Shown here: one piece after another, positions 1-8,796 of the stretch
How the letters are laid out: each line of letters starts with the position of its first letter
Position numbering within the stretch: the first letter of the stretch is position 1
NCBI GenBank assembly: GCA_037481615.1
Contig: JBBFLI010000002.1
Direction: 5' to 3' (one strand)
From: SpSt-501 sp037481615
GTDB taxonomy: Bacteria; Desulfobacterota; Desulfobacteria; Desulfobacterales; SpSt-501
DNA length: 64,000 bases
The notes under the pieces: model-generated
What the model saw: only the letters and a program-made list of their open reading frames with translations
Told to the model about the DNA's origin: nothing
Databases searched by the model: none
Program-made: the position numbers and the translations under genes

Positions 1-2070
1 CATCCGGATCGCGAAACCCCCTTCCGCTGCATGAAGCACGGGGTCGCCCTGTGCGAGGAATGCCTCGCCTGCCGCGACCCCGAGCTCTACTGCAAACACC
101 GCTCGGCCTGCCCCATCTGGTTCATCGAGAAGCGCCGCAAGCGCCTGAAGCAGGAAGAAGAGGAGTCCGCCGCCCGGCCCCGGATCCGGGTGCGGTTCGA
201 GCCTGGAGCGCGCATGTCCGAGGTCCCGCGGGGGGCCACCTTGCTCGATGCCGCCCGCGCCGGGGGCCTCTACTTGAACGCCTCATGCAACGGCAAGGGG
301 TTGTGCGGCAAATGCAAGCTGATCGTGGAGTCGGGCGCCGTCGAGGCTGCGCCGAACCCGCTGCTCAGCGACGCCGAAAAAGCGCGGGGCATGGTGCTCG
401 CCTGCCAGGCCCGGGTTCTCGGCGAGGTGAGGGTCCGCATCCCGGAAGAAAGCCTCCACCGCAGGCTACAGGTCGTCGGCATGGGAGAGGAGGCGACCGC
501 GCGGCTGGCCGGCCGTGTCATGCGGATCGAGCCCCTCGCGCGCGAGGTGGCGGTCGAGCTCTCCCCGCCCACGTTGGAGGATGCGGTCAGCGACCTCGAC
601 CGCCTGCAGCGCGGCCTCAAGCGGGCGGGATGCGAGGTCGAGCGCCTCACCGTGGGGCTTTCCGTGCTGCGCGACTTGGCGAACATCATGCGGCAGAGCC
701 GCTGGCAGGTGAGCGTTACGGTACTGCGGCGCCGGTTCTTCCCGGAGGTGCTCGAGGTCCGGCCCGCGGAACCCCGTGAGCCGTCCCTGGGGCTCGCGGT
801 CGACCTCGGCACCACCACCATCGTCGTTTATCTGGTGGACATGGCCGACGGACGCATCCTCGCCGCCTCCTCGGGGCACAACCGCCAGGCGGCCTGCGGC
901 GACGACGTCATCAACCGCATCGTCTGCGCCGAAAAGGACGGGGTGCGCAAGTTGAGCGAAATGGCCCTCGCCACCGTTAACGGCCTGATCGGAGAAACGC
1001 TCGAGGCCGCCGGGGCCCGGGCGCACCAGGTCAAGAACGCCGTGATCGCCGGCAACACGATCATGACCCACCTGCTGCTGGCGATCGAGCCGCGCTGGAT
1101 CCGCCGGGCCCCCTACATCCCCGTCGCCTCCGAGTACCCGGTGCTGAAAGCGGCGGAAATCGGGCTCACCGCCCACCCGGGGGCGGCCGTCTTCCTGATG
1201 CCCGGGCCGGCGAGCTACGTGGGCGGCGACATCGTGGCCGGAATCCTCTTCTCCGGCCTGCACCGCGAAGACCCCCTCACCCTGTTCATCGACGTGGGCA
1301 CCAACGGTGAAATCGTCCTCGGAAACCGGGAATGGATGATGACCGCCGCTTGCAGCGCGGGGCCGGCCTTCGAAGGCGGGGGCATCCGCTGGGGCATGCG
1401 CGCCGAGGCGGGGGCGATCGAGGCCGTGCGCATCCACCCGCAAACCTGGGAGCCGGAGATCCGCACCGTCGGCGGGGAGCCCCCGCGGGGGATTTGCGGC
1501 TCGGGGATGATCGAGCTGATGGCGGAAATGCTCGCCGCGGGGATCGTCGACCGCAGCGGGGCCTTTGCCGCCGACCGGCCCCACCCGCGCCTGCGCCGGC
1601 TCCGGGACGAGTGGGTCTACGTCCTCGTTCCCGCCGCCGAATCGCCGCTCGAGGAAGACCTCACCTTCAGCGCCTCCGACCTGAGGAACCTTCTCTACAG
1701 CAAGGCCGCCGTCTACGCCGGTCTGCGCACGCTGCTGCGCGAAGCCGGTCTGGAGGCGAGCGCGGTGGAACGCTTCTGGATCGCCGGCGGCTTCGGGCAA
1801 TTTCTGGACGTCGACAAAGCGATCCGGATCGGGTTGCTCCCCGACCTCGACCGCGGGCGCTTCCAGTACCTCGGGAACAGTTCCATCGCCGGGGCTTACC
1901 TGGCCCTCCTCTCCGAAGACAGCCGCCGCGAGGCGCGGGATATCAGTCGCGCGATGACCTATCTCGATCTCTCGAGCCATGCCGGCTATATGGAAGAGTT
2001 CACCTCGGCGCTCTTCCTGCCGCACACCCACCTGGAAACCTTCCCCAGCGCCGCCCGCCCCAGGCCCTGA
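1..2070 (+). CDS. ASKHA-domain ferredoxin protein, RACo-like (5' partial)
   Basis: Probable reductive activator of a corrinoid protein (RACo/DUF4445 family), which uses ATP and a [2Fe-2S] centre to re-reduce Co(II). Numbering from the ATG at 31, ferredoxin ligands are C86, C92, C95 and C125. The ASKHA nucleotide-binding fold follows, with GTTTIVV near 255, DVGTNGE near 415 and IAGGFGQF near 590. Before the ferredoxin lies an unusual Cys-rich head (C8, C11, C14, C21, C27). The frame is open to base 1 and another Cys codon sits just before the ATG at 31, so the real start probably lies outside the window. No corrinoid methyltransferase gene is in view, so the partner is unknown. The family call is firm; the substrate is inferred. 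Confidence 0.85.
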   Translation, partial: HPDRETPFRCMKHGVALCEECLACRDPELYCKHRSACPIWFIEKRRKRLKQEEEESAARPRIRVRFEPGARMSEVPRGATLLDAARAGGLYLNASCNGKGLCGKCKLIVESGAVEAAPNPLLSDAEKARGMVLACQARVLGEVRVRIPEESLHRRLQVVGMGEEATARLAGRVMRIEPLAREVAVELSPPTLEDAVSDLDRLQRGLKRAGCEVERLTVGLSVLRDLANIMRQSRWQVSVTVLRRRFFPEVLEVRPAEPREPSLGLAVDLGTTTIVVYLVDMADGRILAASSGHNRQAACGDDVINRIVCAEKDGVRKLSEMALATVNGLIGETLEAAGARAHQVKNAVIAGNTIMTHLLLAIEPRWIRRAPYIPVASEYPVLKAAEIGLTAHPGAAVFLMPGPASYVGGDIVAGILFSGLHREDPLTLFIDVGTNGEIVLGNREWMMTAACSAGPAFEGGGIRWGMRAEAGAIEAVRIHPQTWEPEIRTVGGEPPRGICGSGMIELMAEMLAAGIVDRSGAFAADRPHPRLRRLRDEWVYVLVPAAESPLEEDLTFSASDLRNLLYSKAAVYAGLRTLLREAGLEASAVERFWIAGGFGQFLDVDKAIRIGLLPDLDRGRFQYLGNSSIAGAYLALLSEDSRREARDISRAMTYLDLSSHAGYMEEFTSALFLPHTHLETFPSAARPRP

Positions 2071-2142
2071 GCCCCCCCTGGGCCTCGCGGCCGACCCCGC
2101 CCCGTTGAGGGGCTCCGTGCACGTCGCCGGGTTTCCGTCGAA

Positions 2143-2177
2143 CCGGCTCGGCCGGGGAAAAAGGAGCCGGGCCTTTT
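2143..2177 (+). terminator. Possible intrinsic terminator of the RACo-like gene
   Basis: Inverted repeat CCGGCTC (2143-2149) / GAGCCGG (2164-2170), followed within three bases by TTTT. It lies between two convergent genes, where a terminator is expected. The loop is long (14 nt) and GC-rich. Confidence 0.45.
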
Positions 2178-2283
2178 GCGCCGCGCCGGCCGACTTCGGC
2201 TCCACGGCATGGCCTCCGCCGCGCGCAGCGGCGAGCGAGCCCCGCTCGGGGGAGGCACCCTCCGGCGCGGCGCGAAGCGATCT

Positions 2284-2778
2284 TCATCTGCCGAACCGGC
2301 GTTCGAGGGTGGACCCGCAGCGAGGACAGCGCCACTTGAAGCACGGAAGCCCCCGGTCTTCCGCGGTCTGGTAGCCGCAGCGCACGCAAAAGCAGCAGCC
2401 GGTCGCGCTGCGGGAAGGTGAGGGTGCGGCGGAGGGAGGGCCGGGATCGCCGGCGGCGGGGTTGCGGTCGCGGAAGGGCGCGGGCCGGTGATCCCGGATC
2501 GCCCCCCGGCATCCTTCCCGGATCGCGATCCCGGCCGCCTCGAGAACGGCCCGGGCTTTCGGGCCGACGCTTCCGGTCAGGACGCGATCCACCCCGGCGG
2601 CGACCAGCGTCTCGGCCGCCCGGGTGCCCGCACCGCCGAAGGCGGCGGCGCCCGGGTTCGGCTCGACGCGGAAGGATCCCCTTTCGTCATCCACGATCAA
2701 AAAATTCCGGCAGCGACCGAACGCCGGTTCGATGAGGTCCTCGGGGCTGCTCCCCTGGGTGGAAAAGGCGATCTTCAC
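2284..2778 (-). CDS. NifX/NifB-type iron-molybdenum cluster-binding domain with C-terminal zinc ribbon
   Basis: A 164-aa protein. Residues 1-100 form the dinitrogenase iron-molybdenum cofactor domain (RNase-H-like fold of NifX, NafY and orange protein), starting VKIAFSTQG and including AFGRCRNFLIVDD and the VLTGSVGPKA turn. A low-complexity Pro/Ala/Ser linker leads to a four-Cys ribbon (CVRCG...CPRCG). The GTG start at 2778 overlaps the UGA stop of the upstream HdrD-like gene (GTGA), indicating translational coupling. It probably binds or carries a metal-sulfur cluster with its Hdr-like partner. The ribbon fusion is unusual for NifX; its role is unknown. Confidence 0.8.
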   Translation of the reverse strand: MKIAFSTQGSSPEDLIEPAFGRCRNFLIVDDERGSFRVEPNPGAAAFGGAGTRAAETLVAAGVDRVLTGSVGPKARAVLEAAGIAIREGCRGAIRDHRPAPFRDRNPAAGDPGPPSAAPSPSRSATGCCFCVRCGYQTAEDRGLPCFKWRCPRCGSTLERRFGR

Positions 2779-4027
2779 TTTGCCCGCTCCCGGGTGTGTG
2801 GGTTCCCTGGATGGCCGGCCCGCGGGCCCTCCCGGGTTCGGACGCCTCGGGGAGCCCTGTGGATCTGGGCATGACAGTTGTGGCAGCCGGCGATGCAATA
2901 CTGCGCGCCGGTCGCCCGGGTCTGTTGGTCCTTGAGTCGACCGAACTCCAGACGCTGGGCCTTGAGCCCCGACTGGAGAAACCCCCCGCCGCCGCCGCAG
3001 CAATAGTTGTTGGAGCGGTTGGGCTGCATGTCGACGAAGTTTTCCTCCCCCACCGCCGCCTTGACGACAAAGCGCAGGTCCTCGGCGATCGGATCGCCGT
3101 AGCTCTTGCGCACGATCTGGCGGGGGTCCTGGACCGCAAACTTGATCTTCAGGTCCCGGTTCCAGTCGGCGTTGACCCGGAGGCGGCCTTCGCGGATCCA
3201 GCGGGCGTAGTACTCGTAGATGTTCTTGACCACGAACTTGTGCTCGATCTTGAATTTTTTCAGTCCCTCCAGGACCGAGAAGGTCACGTGGCCTCACTCG
3301 GTGTTGAGAAAGACCCTGCAGCCCCGATCGTCGGCCTGCTTCGCCGCCGTCGCCGTGATGTGCTTCCAGGCCGCATCGTCGCCCAGAAACATGCAGTCAT
3401 TCTCGCCACCCCGGCCCTTGGACCCGTAGGTCCAGTCCGCACCGGCCGGATGCGACAGCTTCCACAGGGGCACCATTTCGTCGGGCTCGGTCACCGGCTC
3501 GCGCGAGTTCTGGTTGAGAAAGAACTCGGCGCCCGCCTTGTCGATCGGCGCCTCCATCGCGGCGAACTGCGGCTGCGCCTCGCGGTACTCCTGCAGCACG
3601 TCCTCGACGACGAAACGGAAATCCTCGGGCGAAGCCCCCATGGCGCTGCAGCTCTCATTGCGCAGGGCCATGTCGCAGGACCCGAGGATCCCCTTCGGCC
3701 GCTTCTCCCGCGGCCAGGCGGCGCGCACGTTGTAGACGAGACGCGGGATGTCGATCTTCATGGGGCAGACGTGGATGCATCGCCGGCACCGGGTGCACAT
3801 CCAGACCCAATTCGTGGCCAGGATTTCCTCGTCCAGCCCCAGGGCGGCCAGGCGCAGGAACTTGCGCGGGTCCAGCCCCTCCACCCCCGTGGCCGGGCAC
3901 CCGGAGGAACAGGCGCCGCAGGTGAGGCACAAGTTGAGATTGACGCCCTCTCTGGGAGGATCTCCCGGACCTTCTCCAGGAACGTGGTGCCTCGTTTTCC
4001 GCCCAGGCGGATGACCGTCTCCTCCAT
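2775..4027 (-). CDS. HdrD-like [4Fe-4S] oxidoreductase with probable selenocysteine; apparent -1 frameshift
   Basis: Reconstructed 417-aa protein. It starts at the ATG at 4027 (MEETVIRLGG) behind AAGGAGGAG. The frame shifts by -1 at the GGG 3946-3948: restoring one G joins ...EILPER to GVNLNLCLTCG. Then come two ferredoxin motifs (CLTCGACSSGCP and CTRCRRCIHVCP). An in-frame UGA at 3294-3296 (residue 245, context LNTE-U-GHVT) precedes the catalytic CCG domain (CCGGGGG and CHNCH). Clean homology-like sequence on both sides of the UGA, plus a SECIS-like hairpin 15 nt downstream of it, indicate selenocysteine and not a stop. One expected Cys in the second half is Arg (DPRQ instead of DPCQ). The C-terminal tail is Arg/Pro-rich and looks unlike the family. 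Transcribed from a sigma54 promoter at 4149-4134. Probable thiol/disulfide electron-transfer role. Confidence 0.8.
3260..3278 (-). promoter_or_regulatory. SECIS-like hairpin for UGA decoding
   Basis: Read on the minus strand, UCGGUCC (3278-3272) pairs over 7 bp (one G-U) with GGACUGA (3266-3260) around a UGGAG loop. The loop begins 22 nt after the UGA at 3296-3294. Bacterial SECIS elements lie just downstream of the UGA with an exposed G/U in a small apical loop, and this fits. No folding program was run. Confidence 0.6.
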
Positions 4028-4133
4028 TGGCGCTCCTCCTTGTCGTGGCGACGGAATCGGGCAACGCACCGGGCGGGTTGCCGAGAAGGGCCGCCTTCTC
4101 TCGATCCCGGAGCCGGTGCCTTCCCAAAGAAGA

Positions 4134-4149
4134 AGCAAGACACATGCCA
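4134..4149 (-). promoter_or_regulatory. Sigma54 (-24/-12) promoter of the HdrD-like operon
   Basis: TGGCATG-TGTC-TTGCT on the minus strand has the GG-N10-GC spacing and matches the consensus TGGCACG-N4-TTGCW with one mismatch. The predicted transcription start is near 4123, 96 nt before the ATG at 4027. An activator palindrome lies 141 bp upstream of that start. Confidence 0.8.
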
Positions 4150-4256
4150 GCCCACCGCTCGACGGGCGGTGAGGCAACACGCCGGGTCGGCGGGGAAACC
4201 TTTTTCGGGGGCGAGCGGAGACCGGTGCCGCCGCACGGCGGTTGCAGACCTCCCCC

Positions 4257-4271
4257 CTTGCAAAATGCAAG
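4257..4271. promoter_or_regulatory. Activator-binding palindrome (UAS) CTTGCA-AAA-TGCAAG
   Basis: A perfect 6-3-6 palindrome between the end of the sigma54 activator gene and the HdrD-like promoter, centred 141 bp upstream of the predicted start. It shares the core TGCA-N3-TGCA with two sites at 5671 and 5701 upstream of the divergent operon. Confidence 0.7.
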
Positions 4272-4272
4272 G

Positions 4273-5634
<1,362 letters not shown>

Positions 5635-5670
5635 CGAGCCTCCTCGAGTCGGGGGGATGACGCAGGGTCG

Positions 5671-5681
5671 TGCAAAATGCA
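5671..5681. promoter_or_regulatory. Activator-binding palindrome TGCA-AAA-TGCA
   Basis: Same core as the site at 4257. It lies in the divergent region between the sigma54 activator (start 5634) and the NifX-like operon (start 5818). Its centre is 140 bp upstream of the predicted sigma54 start at 5816, nearly identical to the 141 bp seen at the HdrD-like promoter. Confidence 0.65.
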
Positions 5682-5700
5682 ATTTCGCCTTTTATCGATT

Positions 5701-5715
5701 ATTGCATTATGCAAT
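5701..5715. promoter_or_regulatory. Activator-binding palindrome ATTGCA-TTA-TGCAAT
   Basis: A perfect 6-3-6 palindrome centred 32 bp (about three helical turns) from the 5671 site, so both would lie on the same DNA face, as is usual for paired sites of a sigma54 activator. Confidence 0.7.
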
Positions 5716-5789
5716 ATCGCAAGCAACCCCCCGGCCGGCCCGCCATGCCGCCTCCGGGAAATGCCCTTCCTTGTTTTCTGGGAGAGCAG

Positions 5790-5805
5790 TGGCATCGGCC
5801 TTGCA
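5790..5805 (+). promoter_or_regulatory. Sigma54 (-24/-12) promoter of the NifX/Mrp operon
   Basis: TGGCATC-GGCC-TTGCA keeps GG-N10-GC exactly. The predicted start is near 5816, only two bases before the ATG at 5818, so the mRNA would be leaderless or nearly so. Confidence 0.75.
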
Positions 5806-5817
5806 TGACAAGGGGTC

Positions 5818-6252
5818 ATGCGTGTGGGGGTCGCCTACTGGCAGGGCCGGGTTTCTCCGGTGTTCGACGAAGCGCGCCACCTGGTCGTGGTCACGATCGC
5901 CGCCGGCCGGGAGATCGGGCGCGACCGGTTGCTGCTCCAGACCCGGAATCTCTGGGATCGGGTGCGGATCCTCTCCGAGCAGGGCGTCGACGTCCTGCTC
6001 TGCGGAGCGATCTCCTCGCCCTTGGAAAAAGCCCTGGAAGCCTCGGGCATCCGGGTCTTCGGCTTTCTCACCGGGGAATGGGAGCCGATTTTGGCCTCCT
6101 TTCTCGACGCCCGGGGACCAGCCGCTTTCCCTGAACCCGCCGATGCAAAACGCCGCCCCGTTCGGAGGATAAAGGCCGGGGCAGCCCGTCCCCGTCCGCC
6201 CCTCCGCCGACGGCCCCCGCAGAACCCTCCATCCCGGGAAAACAAACCATGA
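5818..6252 (+). CDS. NifX/orange-protein-type cluster-binding protein
   Basis: A 144-aa protein whose first 105 residues match the NifX/MTH1175 fold (starts MRVGVAYWQGRVSPVFDEAR, with a VDVLLCGAISS core). The tail is basic and Pro-rich (about 115-144) and looks disordered. First gene of a sigma54 operon. Its stop overlaps the next start by ATGA, and radical-SAM and Mrp genes follow, so it probably binds a Mo-containing or Fe-S cluster assembled by its neighbours. The exact cluster is unknown. Confidence 0.82.
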   Translation: MRVGVAYWQGRVSPVFDEARHLVVVTIAAGREIGRDRLLLQTRNLWDRVRILSEQGVDVLLCGAISSPLEKALEASGIRVFGFLTGEWEPILASFLDARGPAAFPEPADAKRRPVRRIKAGAARPRPPLRRRPPQNPPSRENKP

Positions 6253-6848
6253 AAATCGCAATCAGCGCCAGCCGTCCCTCCCTCGAAGCCCCCCTGGAGC
6301 CCCGCTTCGGCCGTGCCCCGTGGTTTCTGATCCTCGACCCCGATGCCCAAACGGTGGAGGAGCTTGCCAATCCGGCCTCTTCCGCCGGCGGTACGGGAAT
6401 CGAAACGGCCCGGAGGATCGCGGAACGGGGGGCGACCCATGTTCTCACGGGCCGCTGCGGCCCGAATGCGGCCGGGGTATTGTCCGCGGCGGGCGTCGTC
6501 CTGGTCGAGGGCTGCTCCGGAACGGTCCGCGAGGCCCTCGAGAGGTTCCTCACCGCGGGTGCCCCGGAGGCAAGCGCCGTGCCGCCTTCCGGCGATACCG
6601 CCGCGAGAGGCCTGCCGCCGTCGGGCGGCTCCGGGCTGTCCGGCCCCCGCCTCTTTGCCGGCGGCGGAGGTCGGAGGGGGTGCGGGCGGATGGCCGGGGG
6701 TCGGGGCGGGTCCCGAAGATCCGGGGGCGCCGCCTCCGGTCGCCCCTCGGAAGCCGTGAGCCTCGAGGAAGAAGCCGAGCGGCTCCGCCGGCGGCTTGCG
6801 GAAATCGAGGCGCGTCTCGGGAAGCGGGACCCGCGCTTTCGCCGGTGA
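6249..6848 (+). CDS. NifX/orange-protein-type protein with Gly/Arg-rich linker and coiled coil
   Basis: 199 aa. Residues 1-105 are the NifX-like domain (EPRFGRAPWFLILD, THVLTGRCGPNA). A Gly/Ser/Arg-rich spacer (110-165) leads to a short charged helix (EEEAERLRRRLAEIEARLG) likely to form a coiled coil. Related proteins in anaerobes carry a similar helix after a Gly-rich region. It is translationally coupled to the gene before it (ATGA) and is probably a partner subunit of the same cluster-carrying complex. Confidence 0.8.
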   Translation: MKIAISASRPSLEAPLEPRFGRAPWFLILDPDAQTVEELANPASSAGGTGIETARRIAERGATHVLTGRCGPNAAGVLSAAGVVLVEGCSGTVREALERFLTAGAPEASAVPPSGDTAARGLPPSGGSGLSGPRLFAGGGGRRGCGRMAGGRGGSRRSGGAASGRPSEAVSLEEEAERLRRRLAEIEARLGKRDPRFRR

Positions 6849-6859
6849 GCGGCCGGAAC

Positions 6860-7870
6860 ATGACCGAAAGCGCCGTCGCCCCTCGCAGAACGGGACCCCT
6901 CTACGGGCCGGTGCCCTCGCGGCGCCTGGGGCGTTCGCTCGGGGTGGACCTCGTTCCCTACAAGACGTGCAGCTACGACTGCATCTACTGCCAGCTCGGC
7001 CGGACGACGTGCCAGACCCTCGAGCGCGCGGAATACGTGCCCACGGGTCAAGTGCTCGAAGCCTTGGAAAGGTCCCTCCGCCGCGGCTCCGTGGTTGATT
7101 TCATCGGCGTCGCCGGCTCGGGGGAGCCGACCCTGCACGCCGGGATCGGGGAGGTGATCGCCGGCATCCGCCGGCGAACCCGGATCCCGGTGGCCGTGCT
7201 GACCAACGGCTCGCTGCTCGGGGATGCGGAGCTCCGGCGGGACCTCGCCCGCGCCCAGGTGGTGATTCCTTCGCTCGACGCCGGCGAAGCCCGGACCTTC
7301 CGCCGCGTCAACCGCCCCCACCCCGACCTGTCCTTTGAGGGGATGGTGGAGGGGCTCGCCGCATTCGCCGCGGATTTTCGGGGGGAGATCTGGTTGGAGA
7401 TCATGTTCGTGGCCGGGATCAACACCTCGCCGCAGGAGGTCCATCGCATCGCCCGCCGGGTGGAGGGCATCGGCCCGCAGCGGATTCAGCTGAACACCGT
7501 CGTGCGGCCTCCCGCCGAGCGCTTTGCCAAACCCGTTTCGCGGACGAAGCTCCAGGAATTGGCCCGACGGCTGGGGGAAAAAGCGGAATGCATCGCCGAT
7601 TTCCCCTCGAGCGCGCCCGGGGCCGCGCGGGCCGACCGCGCGGTCGATCGGGACATCTTGGAGCTTCTCGCCCGGCGGCCCTGCACCGTCGCGGATCTCG
7701 CCGCCGGCCTCGTCATCCACCCTCAGGAGGCCGTGAAACACCTGGAACATCTCCTCCGCCGGGGTCTCCTCGCCGCAGAGCAGGCCCCGGGCGGCGAGCG
7801 CTATTTCCGCTGCAAACGGGCCCGCCCCGCGCGGATCCGTCACAAGGCGCAGGAAAGGAACCTCTCGTGA
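6860..7870 (+). CDS. Radical-SAM protein with C-terminal winged helix
   Basis: 336 aa. The radical-SAM [4Fe-4S] motif CSYDCIYC lies near residues 35-42, followed by a GSGEPTL SAM-binding turn and the TIM-barrel core to about 235. Residues 260-325 look like a winged helix (VADLAAGLVIHPQEAVKHLEHL). The start at 6860 has only a weak GC-rich Shine-Dalgarno but fits the family's N-terminus, which leads into GPVPSRRLG. Located between NifX-like and Mrp genes of the sigma54 operon, it may modify or help build the metal cluster. The substrate is unknown. Confidence 0.85.
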   Translation: MTESAVAPRRTGPLYGPVPSRRLGRSLGVDLVPYKTCSYDCIYCQLGRTTCQTLERAEYVPTGQVLEALERSLRRGSVVDFIGVAGSGEPTLHAGIGEVIAGIRRRTRIPVAVLTNGSLLGDAELRRDLARAQVVIPSLDAGEARTFRRVNRPHPDLSFEGMVEGLAAFAADFRGEIWLEIMFVAGINTSPQEVHRIARRVEGIGPQRIQLNTVVRPPAERFAKPVSRTKLQELARRLGEKAECIADFPSSAPGAARADRAVDRDILELLARRPCTVADLAAGLVIHPQEAVKHLEHLLRRGLLAAEQAPGGERYFRCKRARPARIRHKAQERNLS

Positions 7871-8775
7871 CCCGGAAACCGAACTCCTCGTCCTCCTCTT
7901 GCGGCACGTGCAACCGTTCGGACTGCGCGGCCCGGGCTCCCCGCCCGGGGGAAAGCGAGGCCGAATTCGCCGAGCGCCGCCAGCTCGAGGCGCGCCTGTG
8001 CCGTATTCGGCACCGCATCGTCGTCCTCTCGGGCAAGGGCGGCGTGGGGAAAAGCACGGTGGCCGTCAACCTGGCCGTGGGCCTGCTGCAGGAAGGCTAT
8101 GCCGTGGGCCTGCTCGACGCCGACATCCACGGCCCCAGCATTCCCACGATGCTCGGTCTGGAGCAGCACCGCCTCGGCGGCACCGGACACGAGATCCTCC
8201 CCGCAGAGGTCGGGGGGCTCAAGGTCATCTCGATCGGCCTGTTTCTTTCCTCGCCCGACGACGCCGTGATCTGGCGCGGACCGCTGAAAATGGGGGCCAT
8301 CAAGCAGTTCCTGAAGGACGTGGCCTGGGGCGATCTCGATTTCCTGGTGATCGACTCCCCGCCGGGAACGGGGGACGAGCCGCTTTCGGTCTGCCAGCTG
8401 ATCGGGCGCCTGGACGGCGCCGTGATCGTGACCACCCCGCAGCGGGTAGCGGCCGTCGACGTGCGCAAATCGATCACCTTCTGCCGGCATCTCCAGGTGC
8501 CCGTGCTGGGGGTCGTGGAGAACATGAGCGGTTTCGTCTGCCCGATGTGCGGGGAGGTGACGCACATCTTCCGCACCGGCGGAGGCTCCCGGATCGCCGC
8601 GGATATGGGGGTCCCGTTTCTCGGATCGATCCCCCTCGATCCGGCGTTGGCCGATTCCGGCGACGGGGGGGAAGCCTTTCTGCAGCGCCACGCCGCCTCG
8701 CCCACGGCGGAGCGTCTGCGGCAGTGGATCCGCCCCATCGCCCGGCTCGCCGCGCCGGAGGACGAGCCCGCCTGA
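7867..8775 (+). CDS. Mrp/NBP35 Fe-S cluster carrier ATPase
   Basis: 302 aa. The N-terminal Cys motif (CGTCNRSDC) typical of NBP35-like proteins comes first. A MinD-type ATPase follows, with deviant Walker A SGKGGVGKS (near 57), switch DADIHGPS and DSPPGTGDE, and the dimer-bridging CPMC near residue 220. The GTG start at 7867 overlaps the upstream stop (GTGA) and has AGGAAAGG upstream. The family binds and transfers Fe-S clusters on scaffold dimers, and here it presumably serves the NifX-like proteins. Last gene of the operon, convergent with the sensor kinase at 8797. Confidence 0.92.
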   Translation: MTRKPNSSSSSCGTCNRSDCAARAPRPGESEAEFAERRQLEARLCRIRHRIVVLSGKGGVGKSTVAVNLAVGLLQEGYAVGLLDADIHGPSIPTMLGLEQHRLGGTGHEILPAEVGGLKVISIGLFLSSPDDAVIWRGPLKMGAIKQFLKDVAWGDLDFLVIDSPPGTGDEPLSVCQLIGRLDGAVIVTTPQRVAAVDVRKSITFCRHLQVPVLGVVENMSGFVCPMCGEVTHIFRTGGGSRIAADMGVPFLGSIPLDPALADSGDGGEAFLQRHAASPTAERLRQWIRPIARLAAPEDEPA

Positions 8776-8796
8776 GACGGGAGCGGGCGCGTCTCT

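Noticed and set aside
2418..2735. Arg-rich plus-strand ORF antisense to the NifX-like gene
   Set aside because: Composition is typical of an antisense frame of a GC-rich gene; no start context.
3294..3296. Stop codon splitting the HdrD-like gene into two genes
   Set aside because: There is no ribosome-binding site or good start for a second gene, and the sequence is homologous-looking across the UGA, so selenocysteine is preferred.
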